Shown here in pieces: positions 11,742 through 24,737 of a stretch of DNA of 64,000 nt. The notes under the pieces are model-generated. The model searched no databases. It had not been told where the DNA came from and saw nothing but the letters and a program-made list of their open reading frames with translations. The position numbers and the translations under genes were made by a program. Origin of the DNA: Solanum dulcamara (lineage: Eukaryota; Streptophyta; Magnoliopsida; Solanales; Solanaceae); the NCBI RefSeq assembly GCF_947179165.1, contig NC_077238.1, positions 44,777,793-44,841,792 of the forward strand, written 5' to 3'. Each line of letters begins with the position of its first letter. Positions within the stretch are counted from its first letter, which is position 1.

Positions 11742-14056
11742 TGTAACACCCCGTAATATTCTATCCTAGATCAAGTTCGAGAACCAAGAGAAAAACTAAG
11801 TTAAAAGAAAGTAGACTGCCCAGTGCCCATGATTGGAACCTACGATACGTAGGAGTATCTACAAGTTGTAGGTGGCTATTCGTAGGTCACCCTAATACTT
11901 AGAGAAAATTAGAGTTTCTTTAACCCACCCTTTGAGTGGCTTTTACAGCCAATATGAGTTCTTATGGACCGTAGATGAGGCTTGTAGGTATAGCTCATAG
12001 ACCCCAAACTATTGGGTATACAAGACGAGTTTCTAGGATGGTCTGTCAAAGGGTCTACAACCTGTAGAAGAGACCCATAGACCAAATGACATATTCTAGT
12101 AGCTCAAAAGAGTGTGCTTGAGTTCTACGATGGGGTCCTACGACCCGTAAGACCTTATAAGAGCCAAAGGAAATGGTCCGTAGGGTGAAACCACCCTCTA
12201 AAAGGTCCTAAGGACTTTTTCTAATAGTTAGCAGGACAACCCGTTGAAGGGTCTACGACCCGTGGGAAGGTGGTCGTAGACCCATGTGAGGAATTTCTAG
12301 AAAGTCTAAGTTTTGTACTAGGTTCCTATGATCAACCTCCTATGGTCCGTAGGATGTTTTATGGTCTGTAGGAAGGTACCCATAGATGGCCTAGTCTATT
12401 TTAATGAGAGGTATTCTGATCTTTTTCCCATCTTTCCCAAACATAACCCAACCCTTTTTGGGATTACAGTTAGTCCCTTATTAGTACCCAAAGGGATTTT
12501 CCTTCTCATTTACACTTATAACTATTGAGAACAAGAATTTGAGAACAAGAAGAGCTAGGGTTCAAGTTTTTTGAGCAAGGTCTTCAAATTTCAACTAGAT
12601 AATCGTCATTCCAAGTATGCAAGGCTATCTGAATTTTGGATTAAATTAATCCTCATTCCCTTCATGTTCTTACATTCATATTAAGCCATGAGTTTGAATT
12701 TCAATTTCCATAAAGTGAATTCATGATGTATCTATTTAATAACTATCAAATTCTAGTATGTATATTATATTATACTTGATGAGTTAATTTTTGAGTTTAT
12801 TGATTCATGTTTGCATTCACATAAACCCTGGTTGAGTTTTGCATTAAATATTTTTATGCATTGTTGATGTTAAACGAATGATTATTTTCAATGTTAATAA
12901 AGAAAGAGTTTAGTTGAAGAAGCCCCTTAATGTCTACTTTCAAGCATGAGTATTGATACATTTTAAGTGTCTATTTTTAGACTGAGTTGAGAAGTTGATG
13001 TATATTTTAAAATAAATTATGGAGATGAGATGTTACCTATATTTAATAGAAAAGATGAGATAAGAAAGGTTCATGTAAATTGATGTAAAGTCCAATAAGA
13101 CTAGATGAGATATATTTTGAGTATTTCACTCACTTGATGTATATGAGCATAATAAGTATTTTGGAGTAGTATTGAACACCGACTAGGGAAAGAGTTAGAT
13201 AACTCAATTCCCATAAACTATATAGCTAGCGTAGGATAGGATCGTGTTGTTCATTCGGGAAACTCCTTATAGTCTCAAAAGGGGATTTTTATATAGATCA
13301 AGTGATGTGATATCTCTTACCCTGGGAAGGTATTGAATGGTTGTGTATCGTCACTAGCTCATAAGTGATGGTTGTCGGTTAGAGAAACTTCTCAAGAAGT
13401 AAAGTATTATATTTTAATATACTGAGTTATATTTAATATTACATGTCTTTTAAAAGCATTGTTTATCATATTGCATGCCTCATTGTGTTGAGTTATTTTC
13501 AAAGTTGATTTCTTGAGTTGAGTATCTTGAGTAAGTTTCTTTTCAGCCATTTTACATGTCGTACATTCCATGTACTAATGTCATTCGACATGCATCATTT
13601 TATGATACAGATAAAAGTGTTAGATCATCAACAGACATATCGTTGAGGTTCTATATTCTCTAGTTTTTGGTGAAACCTCTTTGGAATTAGAGGAGCTTCT
13701 TTATTATCAACTTTCTTTTATTATGTTAGTTCTTTGAGGTAGTCGTGGGCTTGTCTTTACACCTTTATAGTAGATAATAGAGGCTTCATAAAATTAGTAT
13801 AGTGGAGTCCTTATGAGTATTTCAGAGTCTATTTTAAATTACAATTTTCATAATTGAGTTATGATATTGAGTTATACTTTTAATTGAATACTTCAAATTA
13901 TTATCTAGAGATTGATGAGAATGTTTTATAAACACCCACTTGAGTTACTCTTTTATTGAGTTGAGTCTTCTATTGAGTGAGTTAGTCAGACCAAGGGTTT
14001 ACTTGGGACCAATAATAGTTTTCGAGTGCAAGAGGGTGTAGGTTTGGGGTGTGACT
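11742..14056 (+). repeat. B1 3' LTR
   Basis: It starts TGTAACACCCCGTAATATTC right after a purine-rich tract (about 11728-11740) and ends GGGGTGTGACT, about 2.3 kb. The 5' third has the CTACGACCCGTAG-type repeats (11840-12390). It is the only complete LTR of B1. Confidence 0.85.
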
Positions 14057-14456
14057 ATACATGTGGATTGTACTCATCACTACTTCTGTGTCACTTTTGA
14101 TGCAGATTCTAGTCATAATAACACACGTGGTGGTTGATCACCTCTAAAGAATAGATTCATGTTAGATTAGTGGTAAGATCATGTATTCTATATCGCCATT
14201 ATTCCATCTTTTATTTCAGTCTTTATTATAGTACGAAGACTTGTGATAGATTTCAGATTCAACAATTATATTACTTGCTCTTTATACTTATAACACCAGG
14301 TTTTCGGAGAATTATTCATTGTACTTCTTTTCCTTATAATTGTAGCCTGACTTCCCATTTGGGAGTCTTAAATATGATTAATTAAATAATCAGTTTACAC
14401 ATCAGGTTGGATTTTGGGATGTGTGCCATCAAGACTTTAATTTTTAGGTCCTGACA
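14057..14456 (+). repeat. C element 5' LTR, second part
   Basis: The sequence resumes after B1 with TGGATTGTACTCATC and GTTGATCACCTCTA, matching about 29281-29671 in the 3' LTR, and ends CCTGACA at 14456 just before the primer site. This gives the exact 3' limit of the C LTR. Confidence 0.85.
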
Positions 14457-14458
14457 AA

Positions 14459-14477
14459 TTGGTATCAGAGTGCTAGG
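14459..14477 (+). promoter_or_regulatory. Primer binding site of the C element (initiator Met tRNA type)
   Basis: TTGGTATCAGAGTGCTAGG lies two bases after the LTR end. TGGTATCAGAGC is the usual complement of plant initiator Met tRNA, which primes minus-strand cDNA synthesis; here one base differs (AGAGT). Confidence 0.88.
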
Positions 14478-14658
14478 TTACCAACTTCATAAGTTAAAGA
14501 GCAGGATCTCTAGTAGAGCATAATCGATACGCAGATGTCTGTACTTATCTTCAAGAGGCTACAATATACTTAATAGGAGAAATTCCTTCCTTTGATTCCT
14601 TTCATGAAATTTTTTCATAGCAAGTGTTGTATACCCCTAATATATTCCTTCTACAAAG

Positions 14659-15140
14659 ATGATGAGATCTAGAGCCATAGTCATCGAGGGTGAGGTTGCT
14701 TCTGCTGCTCGAGCCCTAGTCCATAGGCAAGATATGGGACATAGTGGAGTTATGGGTCTAGGCCGAGTTAGAGCATCAGCATCCACTCGAGGACGATCTA
14801 GATAGGCATCACCTGAGCCTCTATATGAGCATGAGGATGATTTTGAGCAAAAGACCAAGGATCAGAGGCCAGCCCTGCCTCCTTCGACTCCCAATAGCAC
14901 TCCAATAAATAAGGAGTTACTTATCGGTTCAATGGTGCCCTTACTCCTAGTGTTGTTCAGGTACTTCAGGCTCTCCTATTATAGTTGGTGCTACACTGCC
15001 AATTTAGAGGACTAATATGGGATTTCTGACTCTTGGTTCCTCTTCAGTTCCCTTCTAGTTACCCTCCATGGGGTTTGGTTCTTGGAGGATTTTTCATTTG
15101 TGATCAGTTTGGGCACAAGGCAAAGGATTACCCAGACATA
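14659..15140 (+). pseudogene. C element gag remnant with CCHC knuckle
   Basis: The start ATG at 14659 (MMRSRAIVIEGEVASAARAL) is the usual place, about 200 bases after the primer site. An in-frame stop occurs near codon 49, and most of the capsid domain is missing: the text runs from the N-terminus to the zinc knuckle in under 500 bases. The knuckle reads FICDQFGHKAKDYPD (15093-15137); it keeps C, H and spacing but lost two cysteines. Gag would form the particle and bind genomic RNA. Confidence 0.72.
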
Positions 15141-15299
15141 TTTCTTCTAGTATTCAATTCGGGATATAGGTTTGTTCATGCTATGCTGGCCCCAACTATT
15201 TGAGGTGTTTCACTATGTGCTAGAGGTAGCGCTAGGGATGTCAACGATGGAGATTGAGGTGGTGCTCGTAGTGGTTCACAAGCTAGTGGTGGCCGTAGA

Positions 15300-15720
15300 A
15301 TATGTTATGCTATATTGGGTAGATCTGAGGCAAAGGCCTCTTATATAGTGATTACAGGTATTATCCAAGTTTGCCATGTTCTGTTTTAATATTATTCAAT
15401 CCCAGATTTACCTTATCTTATGGGTCGAATTATTTTCCTGTGGGCATTGATTTTGTATGTGATCCCATTGCTATGCCTATTAGTGTTTCTACCCCAATAT
15501 ATGAATCTTTAGTGGTGGATCGGATGTATTGGGGTGTGTGGTGATATTTTCTACTTGAGAGACTCAAGAAAACTTGATTTTATTAGATAAGCTTGATTTT
15601 GATGTGATATTAAGTATGGACTGTCTATCTTTCTATCTTGTGATTCTAGATTATTTTACTAAGACTGTGACCTTAGCTTATTCATTTTGCCTTGGTTAAT
15701 GTGGAATGGTAATCTGAGTT
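15300..15720 (+). pseudogene. C element protease region, decayed
   Basis: Between the knuckle and RT the frames hold pieces typical of the Tekay protease block: the run FPVGIDFVCDPIAMPISVST, then YESLVVDRMYWG, then a broken VILGMDWL-like segment (read CDIKYGLS). The catalytic D-S/T-G triplet should lie near 15390-15420 but I cannot see it. Multiple stops. Pepsin-like proteases of this family cut the Gag-Pol precursor. Confidence 0.55.
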
Positions 15721-17100
15721 CATATTTGAAGAGGGGTGATATCCTATATTCAAGCTCGTCCTATGATGGATAAGTGTTTCTTGTCTTATTTGGCCCATGT
15801 GCACGATCTTACTAAGGATCCATCTCCTTTAAAGACCACAAGAGTGGTGAAGGAGTTTATGGATGTGTTTCTTATAGACTTGTTGGGTGCTCTGGATTGT
15901 GATGTCAATTTTGTGATTAATTTGGAGCCGAGAAACAAGCCCATCTTTATTTCTCCTTATCATATAGCTCCGTTTAATTGAAGAAATTGAAGGAAGAGTT
16001 GGAAGATTTATTAAAGAAAGGGTTTATTAGGCCTAGTGTTTTGCCGTGGGGTGCATTGATCATATTTTTGAAGAAGAAATATGGTACTATAAAGATGTGA
16101 ACCATCTATCAAAATTTGAACAAGGTTACCATTAAGAACAAATATTCTCTTCCTCACATCGATGATTTATTTGATCAGCTTCAGGGTGCATTTGGTATTT
16201 TCTAAGATTGACTTGAGGTCAAGTTACCATTATTTGAGATTTTGGGATTCTAATATCTCAAAGACCACCTTCAAGACTCGTTATGAACATTATAAGTTTG
16301 TAGTCTTGTCCTTTGGACTAACTAATGCCCCGACTGCCTTTATAGAGTTGATGAAATGGGTATTCTAGCCTTATTTGGATTCTTTTCTAATTGTATTCAT
16401 CAATGATATCTTGGTTTACTCCAAGAATGAGGCCAACCATAGTTGTCACTTGAGGAAAGTACTTCAGAGATTAAGAGAGGAGAAGTTGTACAAAAAATTC
16501 TCTAAATGTGAGTTTTGGCTTGAGTCCATAGCATTCTTAGATCATGTGGTGACCAAAGATGGGATTATAGTCAATCCATCTAAGGTTGCAGTGGTTTATT
16601 ATTGGGTGTGACCTATTTTGGTGATCGAGATACAGAGTTTCATTAGGTTAGCAGGTTATTATCATTGGTTTGTTTAGAGTTTCTCTTCCATTGCAGCTCC
16701 ATTGACTAGGTTGACTTAGAAGACCATGGCATTTTAGTGGACTAATGAGTGTGAAGTAAGCTTTCAAAAACTCTAGGAGTTATTGATATCAACATCTATT
16801 ATAGTATTACTCGAGGAGGGTTTCATATATTTTGTATTATGTTATGCTTTGACTGTTGGTTTGGGTGGTGTATTGATGTAAAAAGAGAGAGTTATACCCT
16901 ATTCTTCTCGACAACTGAAGGTACATGAGAAGAACTACCCTACTTACTATCTAAAGTTAGCGTCGGTGGTATTTGTGTTGAAGTTGCCGAAACACTCTCT
17001 TTATGGTGTGCATTGAGAGATCTTTACCAACCATCATAGCCTAAGGTATATCTTTTCCCACCAAAATCTGAACATGAGACATCGTAGGTAGTTGGAGCTA
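15721..17100 (+). pseudogene. C element reverse transcriptase and RNase H
   Basis: Pre-RT block: FLSYLAHVHDL and KEFMDVFLIDLLGALD (15770-15900). RT: NKPIFISPYHIAP, KGFIRPSVLPWGA (second frame), [42 protein letters not shown] and VFINDILVYSKN (16390-16430). In the active site the first aspartate of the usual F-x-D-D pair is asparagine (FIND), a catalytic change. RNase H: GLGGVLM, PYSSRQLKVHEKNYPTY and the decayed YTDHRSL block. Stops and frameshifts throughout. Confidence 0.85.
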
Positions 17101-18531
17101 TTGAAAGATTATGATATCACTATTCTCTATCACTCGGGCAAGGTTAATATGGTAGCAAATTCTTTGATTCAGAAAGCCCCTAGTATGGGTAGCTTAGCCT
17201 TTCTTAAGGAGGAGGAGAGGTCATTGGCATTGGAGGTTCATTCATTGGCTAGACAGTTGGTTCAACTTTATAACTCTACACATCAAAGCATTTTGGCCTT
17301 CGTTGAGGCTAGGTCTACCTTGATGGGTCAGATTCATGTCCATCAGTTTGATAATGACAATTTGAGAGCGATGTGATACAAAGTGTTCAAAGGTAAAACT
17401 AAGTTGGCTTCCCTTGACCCCGAGGGAGTTTTGAGAATCAGTGGTTGCATTTATGTGCCAAAGGTTGGTGATTGGGTGTGTATGATATTAGAGGAGGCTC
17501 ATTGTTCAAAGTATTGTATTCACCCGAGAGCGCAAAGATGTTTCATGACTTGAAACAACACTATTGGTTGGGTGGCATGAAGAGAGACATCGTAGATTTT
17601 GTGGCTAAGTATTTGAATTGCCAACAAGTGAGGTATGAACATCTAAAATCGAGTGGTTCTATGTAAAGGATGCCCATTCCCGAATGAAAGTGGGAGTGCA
17701 TTACTATGGACTTTATGACTAGGCTACCCTTGACTTTGGGTAAGCATAATTGTGTTTGGGTGATTGTGGATTAATTGACCAAGTCGGCTCATTTCATTCC
17801 TGTAAAGACTAGCTATAATGCGGAGCAGTTGGATAAAATCTACATCCATGAGATTTTTTATCTATATGGAATGTCCATTTCTATTATGCTCTATAGAAGT
17901 ACGTAGCTTCCCTCTCACTTTTTGAGTTCTTTACAGGAGCAGATGGGTACCAAGGTTGAGTTGATCCCCATTTTTCATCCTCAGATTGATGTTCAGTTTG
18001 AATAGACTATTCTGATGCATGAGGACATGTTGTTAGATTATGTCATGGACTTTTGTCAATGGGATAAGTCCCTTCCTCTTGCAGAGTTTTCCTATAATAA
18101 CAATTACTAATCTAGCATTTAGATGGCACCATTTGAGGCCTTGTATGGGAGGAGGTGTAGATCTCCCATGGAATGGTTTGGTTCTTTTGGGGTATGACCT
18201 TGGGGTATCGATTTTTTGAGAGATTCTATTAATAGGGTGAAGGTTATTCAATAGCACCTTGTGACTGCCTAAGGTAGCCAGAAGAGCTATGCAAATAGGC
18301 ATGTTCGTAATGTGTCATTTTCCATTGGTGATAGAGTGTTGCTCAAGGTGTCACCCTCTAAGGGTGTGATAAGTCTTGGGAGGAAAGGGAAGCCCAGTCT
18401 AAGGTTTAATGTCCCTTTTGAGGTTTTGAAGAAGCATGAGGAGGTGGCCTATAAATTGGCCTTACCTCCAAACCTTTTGGCGGTGCATCTTATGTTTCAT
18501 ATATGGATTCTTAAGAGATACCGACATGATT
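17085..18531 (+). pseudogene. C element integrase up to the A insertion
   Basis: It begins LLKDYDITILYHSGKVNMVA, then the zinc-finger end KMFHDLKQHYWLGGMKRDIV with LNCQQV (first of the two cysteines lost). The core shows TMDFMTRLPLTLGKH and LTKSAHFIPVKTSYNAEQL; the second catalytic aspartate region, normally SDRGTQFTS, reads LYRST, so it is lost. Then EFSYNNNY, MAPFEALYGRRCRSP and RVLLKVSPSKGVISLGRKGK (18327-18390), ending HIWILKRYRHDYS at 18534, where the A element interrupts. The continuation is at 26823. Confidence 0.83.
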
Positions 18532-18536
18532 ATTCT
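18532..18536 (+). repeat. Target-site duplication of the A element, left copy (ATTCT)
   Basis: ATTCT directly precedes the TGTCACG end of the A element and is repeated exactly at 26818-26822 after its other end (CTTACA). Ty3/gypsy integrases make 5-bp duplications, so both limits of the element are fixed. Confidence 0.93.
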
Positions 18537-19850
18537 TGTCACGACCCAACCTAGGGCCTACTCGCAACACAGCGATCAAAACCCCCGAAAGGGCCTAACC
18601 AAGCCTCTTGTTCGTATCATAAACATACATAAGGTAAAGTAAAAGCGGAACACATCACAAGAGAGTCTAAACCATGAATAGTAAACTAAGAAAGTCGCAT
18701 GACAACATAGACTTAAAATGTTTGTCCAACTAGATGCCTCTACTCATGAACAAGAATGGGGGATAAGATATGTCCCTAGCTTACCCTCAATATGAAAACA
18801 TAACAAAAGTCTTTGGAAAATAATAAACGACAACTAATAACTTGTCCTTGATAGATGAGGACTCACCAAGACTTTGCCAGAATAAGAAAGCTCACTAACC
18901 ACGTGGGTGGATATCATCCTCAACCTCAACTCCTATATTATGAGACAATGTAGGCACCAATATGTTTTAGTACGCTTGAATGTACTAAGTATGTGGGCAT
19001 GACATGCATCATAAATCATACGATGCAATGATCAATATTATATATGATAAAAGGATAAGTAAAGTCATGAGAAATACCATAATGATCAAGCATTTAAATG
19101 ACATAGTTGAAGATCATAAAATAACATAATACTCATATACATATATGGGATAGAAACCATAACCGATAATAAGATCATGCAAGCAATAACATGGAATCCT
19201 GATGTTAACCTACACCAGATGAAAGGGGAATCTACTTGCCAATGTAGACTCTACCCCGCTAGGCGGGTCATCTACATATGCTATATATGGATCCAATAGC
19301 TAAGACATAAGGAAACCTACGGTGGCACATAGTTTATGGGACATGAGGCTTCGAATAAGGTTGTTGGTAGGACCCCCTCCTCAAGTCCACCTGGTGCTAA
19401 GTTAAATCCCACAGAATACATACATAGCTTAGTAATCATAGTTAACGTATCATGTACATGATCATAGCTTTGAAATTCATAGAGTAGATCATTTCATAAC
19501 ATGAGTGGAATTGTGAGTATTGTCCTTCCACATTACAATTCATACATACATAATTCATATCATTAGGCCTTAAGTCACCACATAGGGCCCTAAGTCACCT
19601 TTTTTCATAATTTGCATGGCAATCATAATTTTAAACATGTTCAATGGGTTTTGAAGAGTCATCTTCCCATCTATGACTCATCCTATTCAGTCGTAGACTA
19701 GATTTTGAGGGTCAATGGGTTGCAGGGTTCGAGGCCTTCTTTATGACTTATTTCCACGTGTCGTTCTTTTCTCCACGAGTCATCCTAAGATCAGTCAACT
19801 TTTCTTGAAATTTTCCTTCTATTTGAGTTTTCATCTTACGGGGTCTTACA
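18537..19850 (-). repeat. A element 3' LTR with internal deletion
   Basis: On the minus strand it runs from TGTAAGACCCCGTAAG (19850) to GGGTCGTGACA (18537). It matches 24738-26817 but lacks about 750 bases that in the 5' LTR lie between about 25840 and 26600; the join is near 19640. Length 1314 instead of about 2080. Confidence 0.88.
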
Positions 19851-19870
19851 ATATCTCTCCCTTGTGAACA
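19851..19870 (-). promoter_or_regulatory. Polypurine tract of the A element
   Basis: On the minus strand the bases just before the 3' LTR read GTTCACAAGGGAGAGATAT, the purine-rich primer for plus-strand DNA synthesis. Upstream is TTTGAGGATGAATG, the usual sequence in this lineage. Confidence 0.8.
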
Positions 19871-20084
19871 TTCATCCTCAAATGAGATTCAACTAGCGTA
19901 GGAAAGGCATGGAAAGAGGACTAGAAACCCAACGTGAGCATAGGGATATAGAACATGTAAACTTCATACTTTACATAAAACATGGACATTTTCAAAAATG
20001 ACTTTCATGAATCATGCATGCATATGAATGACATATGGAATAGAAACATAAAAGTTTAATTAATTCGATCATGAACAACTTAGT

Positions 20085-21727
20085 ACCTTAGGCTTGAGTG
20101 GAAGTAAAGAGATACGGATACACTTCATCATGTACGCTTCTGCTTCCCACGTAGCACCTTCTACTTATTGATTTATCCACAACACTTTGACGAACGCCAC
20201 ATCTTTATTCCTTAGCCTCCTCACTTGCTAGTCTAAGATTTCCACCAGGACCCCTTCATAAGTCAAATTCTCTTCAACGTTCATAATCTCCAAAGGCACA
20301 ATGGAGTTTGGATCACCCACAAATTTTCTCAACATTGATATGTGAAATACCATATGAACCATGGCCAACTCAAATAGAAAAGCTAACTCATATGCCAACT
20401 TACCAATACGTTTCACTATTCTATAAGGTCCTATATATCTAGGACTCAACTTTTCTTTCTTCCCAAACCGCGTTACACCTTTCATAGATGAGACCTTCAA
20501 ATACACCCAATCATCCATATTCAATCTTTCTCTAATGAGACTTACTTTCTCCATAGCATCAATCACCAAATATGGACCAATCAATGCAACTTTACCCCCT
20601 TCAAACCATCATACCAAAGTTCTACATCTTCTCCCATACAAGGCTTTAAAAGGAGCAATTTAGATGCTAGAGTGATAACTATTATTATAGGAAAACTCAA
20701 TCAATGGAAAATGCTCATCCCAACTTCCTTTAAGATCAATTACACATGTATTTAACATATCCTCCAAAGTTTAAATTGTTCTTTCAGCTGTTCATTATTT
20801 AAGGATGGGAAGCGGTATATAGTTTAACTCTAGTACCAAGACCCTTTTGAAATGACTTCCAAAATTGTGAAGTGAATTGAGTACCTCTATCTGATATAAT
20901 CGATAAATTAACACCATAGAGTTTCATAACATCACGAATGTACAATTTAGCATAGTCTTCATTACCATAACAAGTCTTAACCGATAGAAAGTGAGCCGAC
21001 TGAGTCATCCGATCTATAACAACCCAAAAAAAATTATATTGTCTTCTAGTACGAGGCAAACCTATTACAAAGTCCATATTCACATCTTTACACTTCCATG
21101 TAGCAATCTCTATGTCTTGAACTAAACCTCCCGTTTTTTTATGCTTCACTTTAACTTTTTGAAAATTAGAAAAATTCACTACAAACTCCATTATGTCCTT
21201 TTTGATACCATTCCACCAACACACTTCCCTCAAATCACGATACATCTTGTGGATCCCGGATGAATTGAATACCGAGAACTATGGGCCTCCTTCAATATCA
21301 ACTCTCTTAATCCATCAACATTAGGAACACACAACCATCCTTGGTAATGTAGTACCCCATCTCCCTCTTGAGAGAAAGCCTCAATGGCCTTTTTGGCAGT
21401 CATATTCATCAATTCTCCCAACACCGGATCATTGTCTTGCTTGGCCTTAAAATCCTCCATAAGAGATAATTCCGATCCATTATGTACAAGAATACCTCTA
21501 TCATTGGAATAAATCAAACGCACACCTAAATGTTCCAATCTATAAACATCTTTGACCAACTCCTTCTTAACCTCCTCAATATATGCAACACTACCCATGG
21601 AAAATCGACTAAAAGCATCGGCTACAATGTTTGCCTTACTTGGATAGTACAACATACTCATGTCATAATCCTTCAGGAGTTCAAGCCATCTCCTTTGCCT
21701 AAGGTTCAAGTACCTTTGGATAAACAC
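20085..21727 (-). pseudogene. A element integrase and chromodomain
   Basis: From 21727: RRWLELLKDYDMSMLYYPSK, then SSRYSIHPGSTR (zinc-finger histidines), MYRDLREVCWWNGIKKDIME and NFQKVKVKHKKTGG (its cysteines lost). Core: VNMDFVIGLPRTRRQYNFFW, VIDRMTQSAHFLSVKTCYG and LSIISDRGTQFTSQFWKSF (second catalytic aspartate kept). A 118-codon frame (20584-20228) has YLKVSSMKGVTRFGKKEKL and YIGPYRIVKRIG. Further down, in broken frame, QVRRLRNKDVAFVKVLW and EGATWEAEA are the chromodomain, ending near 20090. This domain binds methylated histone H3 in related elements. Confidence 0.87.
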
Positions 21728-22810
21728 ATATTACAAACTTATGGTCAGTGAACACATCAACATGCATCCCATAAAGGTAATGGCGCAAAACTTTCAAATA
21801 AAATACAACAGTCGCAAGTTCTAGATCATGGGTTGGATAGTTCCTTTCATGTATCTTAAGTTGCCTAGAAGCGTAGGCTATCACCTTACCATGTTGTATT
21901 AATACACAATCCAAACAAACATGTGAGGCATCATAATAAACAATAAACCCATCCAAAGCTTCGGGCAATGTCAAATACGAGATAACGTAAGATAATCCTT
22001 CAATATTTGGAAACTCCTTTCACATTCATCCGACCATTAAACTTTTACCTTTTTTGGGGTCAGCTTAGTCAAGGGCGAAGCAATAGATGAAAACCCATCA
22101 ATAAACCTTCTATAGTATATGCCTAAGACCAAAAAACTCTTTATATTCGAAGGGGATAATGGTGTAGGCAAATTCTTAACCACTTATGTTTTCTTTACAT
22201 CTACTTTAATCCCATCATCGGACACCACATGACTAAGAAATGTAAATTGCCTTAGCCAAAACTGACACTTACTAAATTTGGAAAATAATTGCTTCTCTTT
22301 TAATGTTTGCAACACAATACTCAAGTGGTTCATATGTTCCTCCTCATTTCGAGAATAAATCAAGGTATCATCAATGAACACCACAAAAAATATGTCCAAG
22401 TATCGCTTGAAAATATGGTTCATCAAATCTATGAAGATAGAGGGAGCATTAGTCAAACCAAATGACATTACCACAAATTCAAAATGACCATATCTTGTCT
22501 GAAATGTCATTTTGGAAATATCGCACTACCTTACTCTTAATTGATGATAATCAGAACGAAGATCAATCTTGAAGAAGTAACTTGCCTATTTCAATTGATC
22601 AAACAAGTCATCTATCCTCGGGATTGGATATTTATTCTTAATGGTGACCTTATTTAATTGCCGGTAATCTATACACATTCGGAGTGATCCATCCTTCTTC
22701 CTAACAAACAATATGGGAGCACCGCATGGTAAAATACTTGGCCTTATAAAACCCTTATCCAATAAATCTTTTAATATCTCTATTAACTCCTTAAGTTTTG
22801 CCGGGGCCAT
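21699..22810 (-). pseudogene. A element reverse transcriptase and RNase H
   Basis: From 22810: [60 protein letters not shown] and [11 protein letters not shown], then a stop. A second frame from 22510 gives the run [20 protein letters not shown] and [16 protein letters not shown] with the active-site FIDD intact. RNase H is at 21974-21699: [40 protein letters not shown] and HVDVFTDHK. Four separate open segments show at least three breaks. This is the best-preserved RT in the window. Confidence 0.9.
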
Positions 22811-22969
22811 ACAGTAAGGAGGAATAGAAATAGGTTAGGTATCGGGAAGAATATCTATGCCAAAGTCAATTTCTAGTAATACTGGGAAAATCATCGGGAA
22901 AATATCAAAAAACTCATTAACTATAGGGACTAATTCAACAATGGGAGTTTCAGCATCAACATCTCTAAC

Positions 22970-23422
22970 TCACACAATATGATAAATGCACCCTTTGGAA
23001 TTCATTTTTCGGGCCTTAAGACATGAGATGAATCGACCCTTAGCCACTGAATCATTATCTTCGCATTCAAGAATAGGCTCATTATGGAAGTGAAACTTAA
23101 CCACGTCAGTCCTATAACATATAGATGCATAAGCGGCATGTAAAAAATCCATACCAAGAATGATTTCAAAATTAGTAATGTCAAGTTCAACAAGATCACA
23201 TAGAATAACTTTACGCAAGACCGAAATGAGACACTCCCTATAAACTCTCTTGGCTAATATCGAATCACTAATGGGAATATAAATCGGAAAAAATTCTAAT
23301 AGCACCTCGGGGCACACATTAAATCTCATAGCAAGGTAAGAAGTAACAACAGATAAGTTGGCACCCAGATCAAGCAATGCATAAACATCAAAGTTGAAGA
23401 CCCATAACATACTCATGATCAC
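22970..23422 (-). pseudogene. A element protease domain
   Basis: A 150-codon open frame opens with DVYALLDLGANLSVVTSYLA; the catalytic D-S/T-G triplet reads D-L-G, so the catalytic serine/threonine neighbour is replaced. It continues CDLVELDITNFEIILGMDFL and HAAYASICYRTDVVKFHF, ends SKGCIYHIV, and matches the same region of B and D elements. It cuts the polyprotein in active relatives. Confidence 0.85.
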
Positions 23423-24571
23423 ATTGGGATGTCATTCGTATGTTGCCTAGCAAGAAGAGCATAGAATCGGTTATTACATTGATCACCCTTAGGTTGAGCT
23501 TTGGCGCCTTATTGGACTTGGCCTCCTTGAGGACGACCTTATCCCCCTTTGTTAACACTATAAGGGCATTAGATTGCTGATGGACCATTTTGCCACATCC
23601 ATAGCAAGCACCCATTCCTGTCAAACATTTTCCTCCATAATCCTTTCCACACTTTGCACACTTAGGAAAAGAAGGTCTACTAGCATTCACACCTCCTCCT
23701 CCTTGAGCTTTAGGGTATGACATCCTATCCTTAGCAAACTTCTTTCCCAAACCTTGGCCTCATTGAGAACAACCACTACTACCACCTATGGTCCTAGCAT
23801 TAGAGAACCCACCTTCATACCAGGCCCTCTTAGAATCCCCCATCCTCATCTCCTTGAGCTTTTGTCCTTCAATTTATTTTAAAAATTCATGAGCTGAGAT
23901 ATGTCCATCTCCTTAACAAGCATAGTGGTATGACATCCCTTAGCAACCAATTCAGATACCCACCATATGAATTTACTCATTCGGGCATGGGAATCGGCAA
24001 CCAACGAAGGAGAATACTTAGAAAGCTTAGTAAACTTGAAGGCATAGTCCCTTACCCCCATATTTCCTAGTCGAAGATTGATGAACCCTAACACCTAAGC
24101 TTTCCTTAGTTCAAGAGGAAAAAATCAATCAAAGAAAGTAAGTTTGAAGGCTTCCCATTCGATGGGACCTTCATCTATCTTTTCCACCTTCCATTAGGTA
24201 TACCACACTTGTGCAACACCCTTAAGTTGATAGGCCGCTAACTCCACCTTCTCTTTGAATCAACCCCCCATAATGCTCACTATCTTATAGACCTCATATA
24301 TGAATTCATGAGGACTTTCATCAACCTTTGAGCCATGAAACTCGAGAGGGTTCATTCGTGCAAAGTTCCTCACTTTTAAGGCCAAAGTAGGAACATTAGG
24401 AGGAGCTACAACCCCTTGATTGGTCACCACTTGGGATAGCATAGTGATGGCGGTCTAAAACTCTACATTGGTCACTTGGTCTGGTAGGATACCATTGTTT
24501 TGAGGAGGCAGGGGAGCTTAGGACTCATTAGAATTCTTTTCCCTTGGCAATTGTGTTCTTCTTGGAGACAT
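23388..24571 (-). pseudogene. A element gag
   Basis: The start at 24571 reads MSPRRTQLPREKNSNES and then stops; later pieces are PNVPTLALKVRNFARMNPLE (about 24400-24330), the capsid block AAYQLKGVAQVWYT, FINLRLGNMGVRDYAFKFTK and LVADSHARMSKFIWWVSELV (24094-23879). The zinc knuckle is ACYGCGKMVHQQSNA (about 23610), with the last cysteine lost. At least three stops or shifts. Gag packages the RNA. Confidence 0.83.
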
Positions 24572-24737
24572 TTTCCTGAAAATCACAAAGAACAATCATT
24601 AGGGAAAGGAAGTCTTAGAACACACTCTACCGCATGACATAGATCATGAAAAAAGTGGGATTTCCTAAAATGTCATATAGCGTCCTATTTATAGAAGTGG
24701 TACACTTCACAACCATGAATAAGACACTACTTGACTC

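Larger units (their letters stand above)
8807..14056 (+). mobile_element. B1: internally deleted B-family Ty3/gypsy element nested in the C 5' LTR
   Basis: Two B LTRs (8807-10145 truncated, and 11742-14056) flank a remnant of pol (10146-11735). The 5-bp flanks are ATATA (8802-8806) and ATACA (14057-14061), one mismatch, assuming the LTR end CA decayed to CT. The 5' LTR loses its 3' third, and primer site, gag, protease and RT are gone: one deletion fuses LTR to RNase H. The element lies in the same orientation as its host. Confidence 0.82.

Noticed and set aside
14170..14385. Open frame of 71 codons in the C LTR
   Set aside because: It lies wholly in LTR sequence with a homologous, non-open copy at about 29390; no protein signature.
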